From an uncultured SAR86 cluster bacterium (GTDB lineage Bacteria > Pseudomonadota > Gammaproteobacteria > Magnimaribacterales > D2472), in the NCBI GenBank assembly GCA_902515155.1, contig CABXTT010000013.1, forward strand, positions 1-32,806: 32,806 nucleotides of DNA. Direction: 5' to 3'. Under the pieces are notes generated by a model. That model was not told the origin of the DNA. It worked only from the letters and a program-made list of their open reading frames with translations, and ran no database searches. Positions 10,437 through 20,174 of this stretch are shown piece by piece. The stretch's first letter is position 1. The number at the start of each line of letters is the position of its first letter. A program made the translations under genes and the position numbers.

Positions 10437-10915
10437 AGAATTTAAGTTTATTTAAGATTTTTATACTTTTATTTATCTCAAATTTTTTTGAGTCATTGCT
10501 TGCTCCTTTTTTTATAATTTTAAACATTATCGTACCAGTTACGTTTTTATTTTTTAGTTTTATAGCTTACAACTCAAGAACTAATTTTAATGCAATAACT
10601 TCTTTTGTTTTGGGAATCTATGTTGATCTTATTTCAGATTCTTTTTTTGGTTTAAATGCTATCCTCTTCAGTCTATCAAGCTTTGTAATAAATAGTTATT
10701 CAAACACTTTTAAATTGTTTTCTTACCTTCAAATATGTATCTTCTTTGGGATTACTTCAACTTTTTATATAGGCTTTTTGAATTTATTTATTAATGTTCA
10801 AAATTTTTCTTACCCTGTTTTATTTGTGAGCTTTATTTTTAATACATTTTTATGTCTGATTTTAAGTATGAGTAAATTTTATATCCCAAACTTATCAATT
10901 AATAAGAGGATATAA
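10433..10915 (+). CDS. mreD: Rod shape-determining protein MreD
   Basis: 160 aa hydrophobic protein, 4-nt overlap with mreC, mreBCD order; FVLGIYVDLISDSFFGLNAILFSLSSFV. Confidence 0.88.
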   Translation: MKNLSLFKIFILLFISNFFESLLAPFFIILNIIVPVTFLFFSFIAYNSRTNFNAITSFVLGIYVDLISDSFFGLNAILFSLSSFVINSYSNTFKLFSYLQICIFFGITSTFYIGFLNLFINVQNFSYPVLFVSFIFNTFLCLILSMSKFYIPNLSINKRI

Positions 10916-10926
10916 CCGTTAATAGT

Positions 10927-13278
10927 ATGATTAAAAGAGTATTTAAATATCTTTTGATATCAGCTATTTCATTTATAGCTATATTATTGCTCTTTTACAT
11001 TTTCTTTATTAATAGACCGGATCTAGCTATAAAGTCCTATGATCAGTTTTTCCTCCTTAACAGTTCGATAGAAATAAAATCTGTATCGTCAAATAAAAAT
11101 TTCTTAAATCCCAGCTTCACTATTGAAGATATAAATATAAAAAATAAGAATAATACTTTGGTAGCATTGCCCAAAATTACTATTGGCATAAATATTATTA
11201 AATCATTAGTACAAGATCATTTGGTGCTATCTTCGCTTGAAATTGATTCATATGAATTTAGTAATAATGCCTCTGGAGGCAGTTTCAATAATATTCATAT
11301 TTCTGGTGCAAATCTAAATTTTACTAGTTCAGACATCCAGATTAGATCTGACTTTTTTGAAATTCTTTCTTCTGATACAGGTCTCATAATAGTTTTTGAT
11401 AATGGAGAAATGAACTCTTTTCCATATGATAAATTAAATCTTTTTATCGATACTCCTAATAATAAGATCTTTTATTCAAGCGAGCATTATATTGATAATA
11501 ATATTATTAATAATTTAGAACTGTTTGATCTAAGCGCATTTGCTATTTCTGATATTAATTTAAAACTTTTTACAAAAGGATTATTTAGACTTGATACAAA
11601 TGATTCTCAACGATTTAGCAAAATTATCTTTAATGACACAAGTTTTACAAGTAATGCTGGATTCAAGGTCGAGAGCATAAAGTCCGAACTTTATTCAAAT
11701 ATAGACCAATCTCTTGTTGGTCTTTTTACTTCATCTATTCCAGATCAAAAAATAAAGGGAAGTTTATCATACACAACAGACCAAAAATTATTGATAAGGT
11801 CTAATTTGCTAATTGATATGAAAAATATCTTGGAACCTAATACATACATAAATTTAACTGGCAATGAATCATTTTCATCACTAATCCAAATAGTAAATAA
11901 AAAGATATCAATGACATTGTCATCAGAGCTAAAAAGAACAAACATTAGTTCCTCCTTGCCTATGTTAAATAAACCATCTATGACACCACTTAAAACATCG
12001 ATTTTCATAAATGACTTAACAGAACCTTCCTATGATATAAAAAATAAAATTTTCTCAGCAAATATCGACAAAAATAATTTTGGATATTTTTCTTATGGAA
12101 ATTATTTTGATACAGAGATTCTAAATAAAAATCACGACGATGGATTTTATGTTTATCTTAGTTTCAACAAAATTTCATTAGATGATTTAGATTATTCATC
12201 TGCAGGTAAAGGAAACTCAAATATAAAAATAGTAAAAATTAATTCAAAAGAGCTAAATATTCTAAATAATAAATTTGCTAATCAGCAAATAAAAATAGAT
12301 TTGAGTAAAAAAACTATTAATGCAGAAATTACAGGGAAGGATCTAAATGGAAAAATTGATATAGATCCTTCTGGGTTCACAAAAATTTATATCGAAGATT
12401 CAAGGTTAAATTTACTGAATTTAAATTTTTCTGGACTACAAGCCGATGATATAACTTCAGATACTATTAATATTAGATTTATAGGTAAGGATATTAGAAC
12501 AGAAGATGATTATTTTAAAAACATAGATTTTTATTTACTAAGTAACAAGACAATTACCACGATTGACGATATTAATATAAAAAGCAATCGCTTAAAGGTG
12601 AGCCCATATAAAGCCAATAAAAAAGCATATATTAGTTTCAACAGAGATAAGGATCTCTATAAAGTTAGAGGTTTATATGAGATTAATAATGGACTAGGAA
12701 TTTTAAAGAATATATCAAATTATGACTTTAGTTTTTTAAATACAGAACTAAATGTTCAATGGACTAGTTTGAGCAATCTTATAAATTTAGAAGGCGACAT
12801 AGATTTTCTTGTAAAGGATATTTACTTAGACAGAGATATTCCAGATTCAACATTTTTAAAAGCACTAAAAGTATTGAATTTAAATGCTGTAATAGATGCA
12901 GTGAATGATCAAAGTAACTCGAAAAAAAATGACGTTTTAAAAATTAATAGAGCCTCTGGGAAAATAGTCCTCAGCGAAAGCAGAGGATTTATCCCTGAAT
13001 CAATAATTCTAGAGACAAATGAAGCAAGTATGAAATGGTCGGGAGATGTATTAAAAAATAAACAAGGTGAGATGAACGAATTAAGACTCAACTTGGGAAT
13101 GAGATTAAAGATATCTGAAAACATTCCCTGGTATGCTGCAATAATAGGAGGCATGCCTGCGCTTGCAGGCGGGATAGTTTTTGAAAATATATTTGAAGAT
13201 ACCCTTGATGACGTCTCCACCATAAACTTTAAAGTAGAGGGTACAGTTGACGATCCTAACTTAATTAGACTAGATTAA
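10927..13278 (+). CDS. YhdP/AsmA-like envelope protein (short form)
   Basis: N-terminal TM, long beta-rich sequence, C-terminal IPWYAAIIGGMPALAGGIVFENIFEDTLDDVSTINFKVEGTVDDPNLIRLD resembling the YhdP C terminus; downstream of mreBCD as in other gammaproteobacteria. Confidence 0.75.
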   Translation: MIKRVFKYLLISAISFIAILLLFYIFFINRPDLAIKSYDQFFLLNSSIEIKSVSSNKNFLNPSFTIEDINIKNKNNTLVALPKITIGINIIKSLVQDHLVLSSLEIDSYEFSNNASGGSFNNIHISGANLNFTSSDIQIRSDFFEILSSDTGLIIVFDNGEMNSFPYDKLNLFIDTPNNKIFYSSEHYIDNNIINNLELFDLSAFAISDINLKLFTKGLFRLDTNDSQRFSKIIFNDTSFTSNAGFKVESIKSELYSNIDQSLVGLFTSSIPDQKIKGSLSYTTDQKLLIRSNLLIDMKNILEPNTYINLTGNESFSSLIQIVNKKISMTLSSELKRTNISSSLPMLNKPSMTPLKTSIFINDLTEPSYDIKNKIFSANIDKNNFGYFSYGNYFDTEILNKNHDDGFYVYLSFNKISLDDLDYSSAGKGNSNIKIVKINSKELNILNNKFANQQIKIDLSKKTINAEITGKDLNGKIDIDPSGFTKIYIEDSRLNLLNLNFSGLQADDITSDTINIRFIGKDIRTEDDYFKNIDFYLLSNKTITTIDDINIKSNRLKVSPYKANKKAYISFNRDKDLYKVRGLYEINNGLGILKNISNYDFSFLNTELNVQWTSLSNLINLEGDIDFLVKDIYLDRDIPDSTFLKALKVLNLNAVIDAVNDQSNSKKNDVLKINRASGKIVLSESRGFIPESIILETNEASMKWSGDVLKNKQGEMNELRLNLGMRLKISENIPWYAAIIGGMPALAGGIVFENIFEDTLDDVSTINFKVEGTVDDPNLIRLD

Positions 13279-14607
13279 AAAAATAGTCGCCAGCCCAAGA
13301 AATGATAGAAAACCTACTACATCAGTAACAGTTGTAACTACAACACTTCCTGCAATTGCTGGGTCTTGTCTAAGGCGTCTTAAAATCAAAGGCACGAATA
13401 TACCGGCAATAACTGAGCTTACAAGATTAATTATCAATGCGCATGAGATTAAAATAGCTAAAATAATTTCTCCAAACCACATAAAAGTTATTAGACCCAC
13501 AAGAACTGAAAGAACAATTCCATTAAGAATTGAAACTGCTAATTCTCTTTTAAAAAGCCATCGAAGGTTAGAAGAATTTATTTGCTCCAAGGTTAAACCT
13601 CGCAGAACGATTGTTAGAGTCTGAGTTGCTGCAACACCCCCCATACTTGCAACAATTGGCATGAGGATAGCTAAATATACAATTTGCTCTAAAACATCTT
13701 GAAAAATATTTATAGTTACAGAGGCAATAAAAGCTGTGAATAAATTCATACTTAACCAAAAAACTCTACTTTTTGCTGCTCGGCCTGGTGGTGCAAAAGT
13801 ATCTTCTGCGACACCAGCCATACCTAAAAAATTTTGATCAGCGTCTTCTCTTATAACATCCACAACGTCATCAATGGTTACTCTTCCAAGTAGTTTTCCT
13901 GATTCATCAATAACTGCAGATGAAATTAGATCATTTCTTTCAAAAATTATTGCTACTTCTTTATCATCTTGATCAACAGACAATGGAACAATTTCAGTTT
14001 CCATTACTTCTCTTACCGTTAAGGACAGTTGACTAGTTATTATTTTACTTATGGACAATTCACCAACATAGTGATCATCTTTGGTGACAACAAAAATTTT
14101 GTCTGTGTTTTCGGGAAGCTCTTCTTGACCTCTGAGATAATTTATTACAACTTCCATAGTATGATTTGGACGAACGCTAATAACATCAGTGTTTAATAGT
14201 CCTCCAGCTGTGTTGTCAGGATAAGTTAATCCTTGCTCAATTCTTTTTCTATCTCTAAGCGACATTTTAGAGAGAATTAAATTCATTCTTTCTTCAGGTA
14301 AGTTTTGAAGAATATCTACAATCTCATCTAGCTCTAGTTCTTTTACAGCCTCCGACAATTCTTCATTAGAAATATTAGATACTAAATCTTGTTGTATTTC
14401 TTCTCCAAGATCAGCTAAGACATCTCCTTCCTCATTAGTTTCCAATAAAGAAAATAATAAATTTCTTTGTTTTGGTGGAGATGATTCAAGTGCATGCGCA
14501 ATTTCTGAGGATGACATTTTATTTAATAATCTTCTTATTTGATTAAGTGAGAGATTAGACGAATCATCTAAGATTAGCTTAAGATTATTTTTACTAATGT
14601 TATCCAT
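13270..14607 (-). CDS. mgtE: Magnesium transporter MgtE
   Basis: MgtE N domain, CBS domains (TVREVMETEIVPLS...LLGRVTIDDVVDVIREDADQNFLGMAG) and C-terminal TM domain with GGVAATQTLTIVLRGL and VSSVIAGIFVPLILRRLRQDPAIAGSVVVTTVTDVVGF. Confidence 0.96.
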   Translation of the reverse strand: MDNISKNNLKLILDDSSNLSLNQIRRLLNKMSSSEIAHALESSPPKQRNLLFSLLETNEEGDVLADLGEEIQQDLVSNISNEELSEAVKELELDEIVDILQNLPEERMNLILSKMSLRDRKRIEQGLTYPDNTAGGLLNTDVISVRPNHTMEVVINYLRGQEELPENTDKIFVVTKDDHYVGELSISKIITSQLSLTVREVMETEIVPLSVDQDDKEVAIIFERNDLISSAVIDESGKLLGRVTIDDVVDVIREDADQNFLGMAGVAEDTFAPPGRAAKSRVFWLSMNLFTAFIASVTINIFQDVLEQIVYLAILMPIVASMGGVAATQTLTIVLRGLTLEQINSSNLRWLFKRELAVSILNGIVLSVLVGLITFMWFGEIILAILISCALIINLVSSVIAGIFVPLILRRLRQDPAIAGSVVVTTVTDVVGFLSFLGLATIFLI

Positions 14608-14637
14608 TAAAAATATTCTAACCCATAGATAATAAAA

Positions 14638-15915
14638 TTATCTATTTCTTGAGGAGGGGATATTTAGTTTCTTTCTATACTTAGTTATTGTTCTTCTTGC
14701 TAAATTAAAACCCTTTTTATTTAGTTCTAACAGGATTTTATTATCACTTTTTGGATTTTTTTCTTCTTTAATAATATTATCTATTAATTGCATAAGCTGA
14801 AGAGGAGTAACACTTCTTGTTTTTGAAACTGAAGATACCAACAACGATTTCAAAGGAATAATACCTTTTGGTGTATCAATATATTTAGACCTCAATATTC
14901 GAGAAACGGTTGATGGATGTATTCCTAACTCTTCAGATAATTCTTTATTAGTAAGAGGATTAATTTTTAATGGATTTTCTTCAAGAAATGATATTTGTTT
15001 TTTACAAATGAGTTCACCAACATCCCTTACAGTATCATTTCTTTTTTTAACTGAAGATAGTAACCATTTAGCATCTTGAATTTTTTCAGATATTTCTTTG
15101 TTAGGATTTTTCTTTAATTCATGAATGCTCTGTTCAACAAGCTGACTATCTATGGTTATTTTAGGAAAGTTTTGATCTAAAAAATCTACTGATAATGAAT
15201 TTTTATCAAGACGAATTTTTAAATCTGGAATAATAAAATTTGTTTGCTCATAATTAAGACCTGGACTTAAATCACAAGATTTAATTAAAGTTATCGCATT
15301 ATCAATTTTTGATTCAGAGTAACCTAATTTAATAAAATCATTTTTAATATTTTGAAGATTATCTGATTGATTTTGAAATAAGATTTCAAAACACAACATC
15401 TTTGTTTCGGAATCTAATTTTTTTTTATTTATTTGGATCTTTATACATTCCTTAAAATCTCTATATCCAATACCCGGAGGTTCTAAATCTTGAATTATTT
15501 CAACTAAGACATTTTCTATCTCTTTTTGATCTACTTGATAATTAAGAATTTCTATAATGTCTTCTAATGATTCACATAATTGCCCAGCTTCATCTAAACT
15601 AGCGATAATAGTTGATGCTATCTTATTAGTTTTTAAGTCAAGCTTCAGATCATTTATTTGATTTGATAAAGACTCTTTTAAACTTTCAGATGCAGCAATA
15701 TTGAAGTCAAAGTCAAAATCATTTGCCAAATTATTGTCATAGTCAATTTCATCGGATACTTCTTTTTCAATAAATGGATTTGTATCTATTTCATTATCAA
15801 TTTTTTGTATTAATTCATATCTTGATAGTTGCAATAGGTCAATCGATTTTTTAAGAAGGGGTGTAAGAGTAATCTTTTGCTTTTGTCTAAATTCTTTTAC
15901 TAGTGATATAGCCAT
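14638..15915 (-). CDS. rpoN: RNA polymerase sigma-54 factor
   Basis: Region I QKITLTPLLKKSIDLLQLSRYEL; core HTH SEELGIHPSTVSRILRSKYIDTPKGIIPLKSLL; RpoN box NLARRTITKYRKKLNIPSSRNR. Confidence 0.96.
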   Translation of the reverse strand: MAISLVKEFRQKQKITLTPLLKKSIDLLQLSRYELIQKIDNEIDTNPFIEKEVSDEIDYDNNLANDFDFDFNIAASESLKESLSNQINDLKLDLKTNKIASTIIASLDEAGQLCESLEDIIEILNYQVDQKEIENVLVEIIQDLEPPGIGYRDFKECIKIQINKKKLDSETKMLCFEILFQNQSDNLQNIKNDFIKLGYSESKIDNAITLIKSCDLSPGLNYEQTNFIIPDLKIRLDKNSLSVDFLDQNFPKITIDSQLVEQSIHELKKNPNKEISEKIQDAKWLLSSVKKRNDTVRDVGELICKKQISFLEENPLKINPLTNKELSEELGIHPSTVSRILRSKYIDTPKGIIPLKSLLVSSVSKTRSVTPLQLMQLIDNIIKEEKNPKSDNKILLELNKKGFNLARRTITKYRKKLNIPSSRNR

Positions 15916-15920
15916 AATAA

Positions 15921-16634
15921 CTAACTGTACATATTTCCTAAATATACTTTTTTTACAATCTCATCATTAATTAATTTTTCTTTTGGTCCGTCAGCTATAA
16001 TTTCTCCATTGTTGATAACTATAGCTTTATCACAAATTTCTAAGGCCTCTCTTACATTATGATCTGTAATTAAAATACCAATATTTTTTTCTTTAAGTGA
16101 TATTAAAACTTCTTTTATTTCGTCTATTGCGATTGGGTCTATGCCAGCAAAAGGTTCATCTAATAATATTATTTTTGGTTCAGAAGCCAATGTTCTTGCA
16201 ATTTCAACCTTTCGTCTCTGACCACCAGACAATTGCCTTCCTTTCAATTTAAGTAACTCACTTAAGTTAAATTCTTCAATAGATTTGTCAATAAAATCAT
16301 CAATCTCCTTTTTATTTTTTAATGCAATTTCTGCCAATCCTTGAAGATTTTCTAATACGGTCAAATTCTGAAAAATAGATGGTTCCTGAGGGAGATATTT
16401 TATTCCTAACTGAGACCTTCTATGCATTGGTAACGAAGAAATATTATCATCAAAATAAAAAATGCTACCTTCATCACTTTTTATAAGGCCCGCAATTAAA
16501 TAAAAAGTAGTTGTCTTGCCAGCACCATTTGGACCTAATAAACCATTAATGGTTCCATTAGAGACATCAAAACTTACATTATTAACTATTAATTTACCAT
16601 TAATGGATTTCTTTATATTTCTTAATGAGAGCAT
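15921..16634 (-). CDS. lptB: LPS export ABC transporter ATP-binding protein
   Basis: Walker A GLLGPNGAGKTTTFYLIAGL, signature LSGGQRRKVEIARTLA, Walker B IILLDEPFAGIDP; adjacent to lptA and rpoN. Confidence 0.96.
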   Translation of the reverse strand: MLSLRNIKKSINGKLIVNNVSFDVSNGTINGLLGPNGAGKTTTFYLIAGLIKSDEGSIFYFDDNISSLPMHRRSQLGIKYLPQEPSIFQNLTVLENLQGLAEIALKNKKEIDDFIDKSIEEFNLSELLKLKGRQLSGGQRRKVEIARTLASEPKIILLDEPFAGIDPIAIDEIKEVLISLKEKNIGILITDHNVREALEICDKAIVINNGEIIADGPKEKLINDEIVKKVYLGNMYS

Positions 16635-16642
16635 TTTATATT

Positions 16643-17059
16643 TTATTCATTGGAAGACATATTTCCGTTTTGTGGATTAAAAATTATCATATTTGAGGAA
16701 ATATTCATATTATCGTAACTCAAATTTGCACTTCCAATTAAATGTATTTTTGTATCATCAAAAAAAATTATTTTCTTTGCCTGGCCATTAAATTTTATAT
16801 TTTTATGAGTTGAATCTATAATAGAGGGATTGCCATTCACGGATATAGTTTTTTTTAAATTGTCATATATGGCATTATCAGCATCGATAATCAAAGTCCC
16901 TGTATTTATATTTACATTCTTTGTAAAAATAACCTGGTTAATATTTCTTTTTATTTCAATAGAATCTGAATTAATTTGAATATTATCTATTCTATGTTCA
17001 GAACTTTGAACACAAATAGAAAAGATAAAAATTAATGATAGAAAATTCAACCTAAACAA
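16643..17059 (-). CDS. lptA: LPS transport periplasmic protein LptA
   Basis: 138 aa with signal peptide, OstA-like repeats (INSDSIEIKRNINQVIFTKNVNINTGTLIIDADNAIYD); TTG start abutting the kdsD stop; next to lptB. Confidence 0.88.
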   Translation of the reverse strand: MFRLNFLSLIFIFSICVQSSEHRIDNIQINSDSIEIKRNINQVIFTKNVNINTGTLIIDADNAIYDNLKKTISVNGNPSIIDSTHKNIKFNGQAKKIIFFDDTKIHLIGSANLSYDNMNISSNMIIFNPQNGNMSSNE

Positions 17060-18025
17060 TTAAATAATCCTTGCTTGAATTAAATCATGCATTGAAATAA
17101 TTCCAACATTTTTATCACCTTTCATTACAACTAAAGTGAAAATTTTATTTTTTTCCATTAATTCAGCTGCGTCAATTGCCAAGGTATTAAAATCTATTTT
17201 TTTAAATTTTTTTGTCATCACATCTCTTATCTTTGTCTTATTAATATCAATTTTTTCATTAAGACATCTTCTTAAGTCACCATCAGTAAAAATTCCAATA
17301 ACTTTTGATTTATTTTTTATTAAAGTTATTCCTAGATTTTTTTCTGTTATTTCTATTAATGCTTTTGACAATAATGTATTTTGACCAACGCTTGGAATAT
17401 CTTTGCCTTTATGCATTATGTGCTGAACTTGGGTTATGAGTTTTTTACCAAGCTTGCCAGCAGGATGAGAGCTAGCAAAATCAGTTTTTGTAAAACCTTT
17501 TGATTCAAGTAATGCTATTGCCAGAGCATCCCCAAATGCCAATGCAGATGTTGTAGATGAAGTTGGCGCAAGATTAAGAGGACATGCTTCCTTCTCTGAA
17601 TTAATTATAATAGGTATATCTGAAGACCTTGCAATAGTAGACTTTTTATTACTTGTTAGCGAAGCTATTTTGAATGAAAGTCTTTTGAGCGATGGAATTA
17701 TGTTAATAATTTCATCTGTTTCTCCCGAGTTAGAAATAAGCAAAACGATATCATTTTTATCTATTAAGCCCATATCTCCATGAGCAGCTTCAGTTGGATG
17801 AATAAAAATCGATCCAGTGCCTGTACTTGAAAGCGTAGCAGATATTTTCTGACCAATGTGGCCAGATTTTCCAACTCCCATGATAATAAATTTACCATCA
17901 TTAAAACGAACTTGATCACACAAAGACGTAAAATTTGTATCTAGTTGTTTAGATAGACTTTTTATTGCATCTGATTCTATTTTAAAAGTTCTTCTTGCAG
18001 ATGCTATATAGTTATATTTTTTCAT
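17060..18025 (-). CDS. kdsD: Arabinose-5-phosphate isomerase (SIS + 2 CBS domains)
   Basis: SIS: IIMGVGKSGHIGQKISATLSSTGTGSIFIHPTEAAHGDMGLI; ASSHPAGKLGKKL; CBS pair at the C terminus. Confidence 0.95.
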   Translation of the reverse strand: MKKYNYIASARRTFKIESDAIKSLSKQLDTNFTSLCDQVRFNDGKFIIMGVGKSGHIGQKISATLSSTGTGSIFIHPTEAAHGDMGLIDKNDIVLLISNSGETDEIINIIPSLKRLSFKIASLTSNKKSTIARSSDIPIIINSEKEACPLNLAPTSSTTSALAFGDALAIALLESKGFTKTDFASSHPAGKLGKKLITQVQHIMHKGKDIPSVGQNTLLSKALIEITEKNLGITLIKNKSKVIGIFTDGDLRRCLNEKIDINKTKIRDVMTKKFKKIDFNTLAIDAAELMEKNKIFTLVVMKGDKNVGIISMHDLIQARII

Positions 18026-18055
18026 AAATTTTCTGAATTTTTATTATCTTCTAAA

Positions 18056-18064
18056 TGATATAAT
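18056..18064 (+). promoter_or_regulatory. Candidate extended -10 promoter (TGATATAAT) of mlaC
   Basis: Exact TGnTATAAT ending 6 nt before the mlaC ATG at 18071. Confidence 0.55.
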
Positions 18065-18070
18065 AGAACA

Positions 18071-18700
18071 ATGATAGCCTCTCATAAAAATTATTTTTTA
18101 ACTATTATTTTTCTTCTAGCATCTTTCGATGTTTTATCAGAAGATGATCCACATATTTTTATTGATCAAAATGCACAAATGATGGTTCAAGTTCTGATAG
18201 AAAATAAAGATCTTTTTAAAGAAAATAGAAATGAGTATGAAAATAAAATAAAAGAAATTTTTGAACCAATGATAGATTTTAAGAGAGTTGCAGCAAGTGT
18301 TATGGGAAAGAAGTACTATTTAGCCTCGACCTCAAATCAAAGAAATAATTTTGTAGAAATTTTCAAAGACTCTTTATTAGATACATATGCTGAAACCTTG
18401 GCTCAATGGGAAAATCAAGCCATAGAAACTATTTTTCCTGAGGAAGTTATATCAAATAACATTAAAAACATAGAAGTTAAGCAGATTTTGAATACGGGTA
18501 GTAGCAAGTATCCGATATCTTACAAACTTAGAAAAAATGATCAAAATTGGATGATTGTTAACATTATTGTAAATGGTGTTAATTTAGGTCTAACATTTAG
18601 AAATCAATTCCAGGCGCTCGCAAGTAATAATAACGGTGATATCAATCTTACTCTTGATGGGTGGGTTTCAGATGCAGGAGATGCGGGAATAAGTGGATAA
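18071..18700 (+). CDS. mlaC: MlaC-like phospholipid-binding ABC substrate-binding protein (Ttg2D family)
   Basis: Signal peptide; FKRVAASVMGKKYYLASTSNQRNNFVEIFKDSLLDTYAETLAQWENQ; WMIVNIIVNGVNLGLTFRNQFQAL. Confidence 0.93.
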   Translation: MIASHKNYFLTIIFLLASFDVLSEDDPHIFIDQNAQMMVQVLIENKDLFKENRNEYENKIKEIFEPMIDFKRVAASVMGKKYYLASTSNQRNNFVEIFKDSLLDTYAETLAQWENQAIETIFPEEVISNNIKNIEVKQILNTGSSKYPISYKLRKNDQNWMIVNIIVNGVNLGLTFRNQFQALASNNNGDINLTLDGWVSDAGDAGISG

Positions 18701-18911
18701 GGAACTAATAAAAAAAATTATCAAAGAAGAGATACCTGATGCTCATTGCTCTTTTGATGGAGATTCGTGCAACTTTAAGTTAATTGTTTCATCAACTATT
18801 TTCAGAGATATGAATTTAATTGATCAACATAGAAAAGTATTGAGAACTCTTAAAGATAAATTTGAGTCAGGCGACTTGCATGCTCTAAGTCTGGAAACCA
18901 TAGCCATTTAA
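18693..18911 (+). CDS. ibaG: BolA family protein (IbaG-like)
   Basis: 72 aa, DAHCSFDGDSCNFKLIVSSTIFRDMNLIDQHRKVLRTLKDKFESGDLHALSLETI; GTG start; directly upstream of murA as in E. coli. Confidence 0.9.
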   Translation: MDKELIKKIIKEEIPDAHCSFDGDSCNFKLIVSSTIFRDMNLIDQHRKVLRTLKDKFESGDLHALSLETIAI

Positions 18912-18914
18912 AAA

Positions 18915-20174
18915 ATGGAAAAACTATTAATTAAAGGTGGAAACTCATTACATGGAACAATAAATTGTTCAGGTGCTAAAAATGCTGCACTGCCTATGAT
19001 TGCAGCTACTATTCTTTGCAATGAAAAAATAACTCTAAAAAATTTACCTTATTTGCAAGATATTACTACTATGTTTGAATTGTTAGGATCAATGGGTGCA
19101 AATATTCTTTTAGATGAAAACATGAACTTTACAATATCCTCAAATGAGCTATTAGATACTGAAGCAAGATATGAGTTAGTTAAAACAATGAGAGCATCTA
19201 TATTAGTTTTAGGACCATTGGTTGCAAAATATGGAAAAGCAAGAATTGCTTTGCCTGGAGGTTGTGCGATTGGCTCTAGGCCAGTAAATTTTCATCTTGA
19301 TGCTTTGGAACAATTAGGCGCAAAGATAGAGCTCAAAAATGGCTATATTGAAGCAAGTGCAAAAGAATTAATTGGAACTAGTATTAAATTTGATGGAATT
19401 ACAGTTACAGGAACTGAAAATATAATGATGGCTGCATGCCTAGCCAAGGGAACTACCTCTTTAACAAATGTTGCTAAAGAGCCTGAAATAGAAGACCTGG
19501 CTGAATTTTTGAATGAAATGGGGGCAAAAATTAAAGGTGCAGGAACTGATAAAATTATTATTGAGGGTGTTTCTGAGCTTAAAGGAACTACTTTTAGCAT
19601 TCCAGCTGATAGGATTGAAGCTGCGACATATCTGGCTGCAGCTACAGTAACTCAAGGTAATATTTGCATCAAAGGCATTAATCCTAAAAGATTAAAAAAA
19701 GTGTTAGATAAGTTGGAAGAATCAGGTGCAGAAATATCATGTGATGAAAATTCAATATCATTATCTATGAGCAAACAAAAACCTAAACCTGTAGATATAA
19801 CAACGGCTCCCTTTCCTGAATTTCCAACAGATATGCAAGCTCAATTTTCAGTAATAAATGCTATAGCTGATGGAACATCAAATATTTATGAAACAGTATT
19901 TGAAAATAGATTTATGCATATTCAAGAATTAAATAGAATGGGATGTGATATTGAGGTCAATGGAAATCAAGCGATAGTAAAAGGCGTAAAAAACTTATAT
20001 GGAGCAGAAGTAATGGCTACTGATTTAAGAGCTTCTGCAAGTTTAATTCTTGCTGGTTTATGTGCCGAAGGCCAAACAATTGTAGATAGGATATATCACA
20101 TTGATAGAGGTTATGAGAGGATTGAAGAAAAGCTAAATTATTTAGGCGCAGATATTATCAGGTTGCCTAGTTAA
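18915..20174 (+). CDS. murA: UDP-N-acetylglucosamine 1-carboxyvinyltransferase
   Basis: GGNSLHGTINCSGAKNAALPMIAATIL; catalytic Cys loop LPGGCAIGSRPVNFH; DLRASASLILAGL. Confidence 0.98.
   Translation: MEKLLIKGGNSLHGTINCSGAKNAALPMIAATILCNEKITLKNLPYLQDITTMFELLGSMGANILLDENMNFTISSNELLDTEARYELVKTMRASILVLGPLVAKYGKARIALPGGCAIGSRPVNFHLDALEQLGAKIELKNGYIEASAKELIGTSIKFDGITVTGTENIMMAACLAKGTTSLTNVAKEPEIEDLAEFLNEMGAKIKGAGTDKIIIEGVSELKGTTFSIPADRIEAATYLAAATVTQGNICIKGINPKRLKKVLDKLEESGAEISCDENSISLSMSKQKPKPVDITTAPFPEFPTDMQAQFSVINAIADGTSNIYETVFENRFMHIQELNRMGCDIEVNGNQAIVKGVKNLYGAEVMATDLRASASLILAGLCAEGQTIVDRIYHIDRGYERIEEKLNYLGADIIRLPS

Noticed and set aside
11745-13223. Two - strand ORFs (11745-12008, 12909-13223) in the yhdP-like gene
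   Set aside because: Antisense to a long continuous ORF with YhdP-like C terminus; no RBS or family signal.
13568-13759. 63-aa - strand ORF in mgtE
   Set aside because: Out-of-frame overlap with conserved MgtE transmembrane region.
17136-17384. 82-aa + strand ORF in kdsD
   Set aside because: Antisense to CBS domains; shadow ORF.
19343-19655. Two overlapping - strand ORFs within murA
   Set aside because: Antisense shadows of a highly conserved gene.
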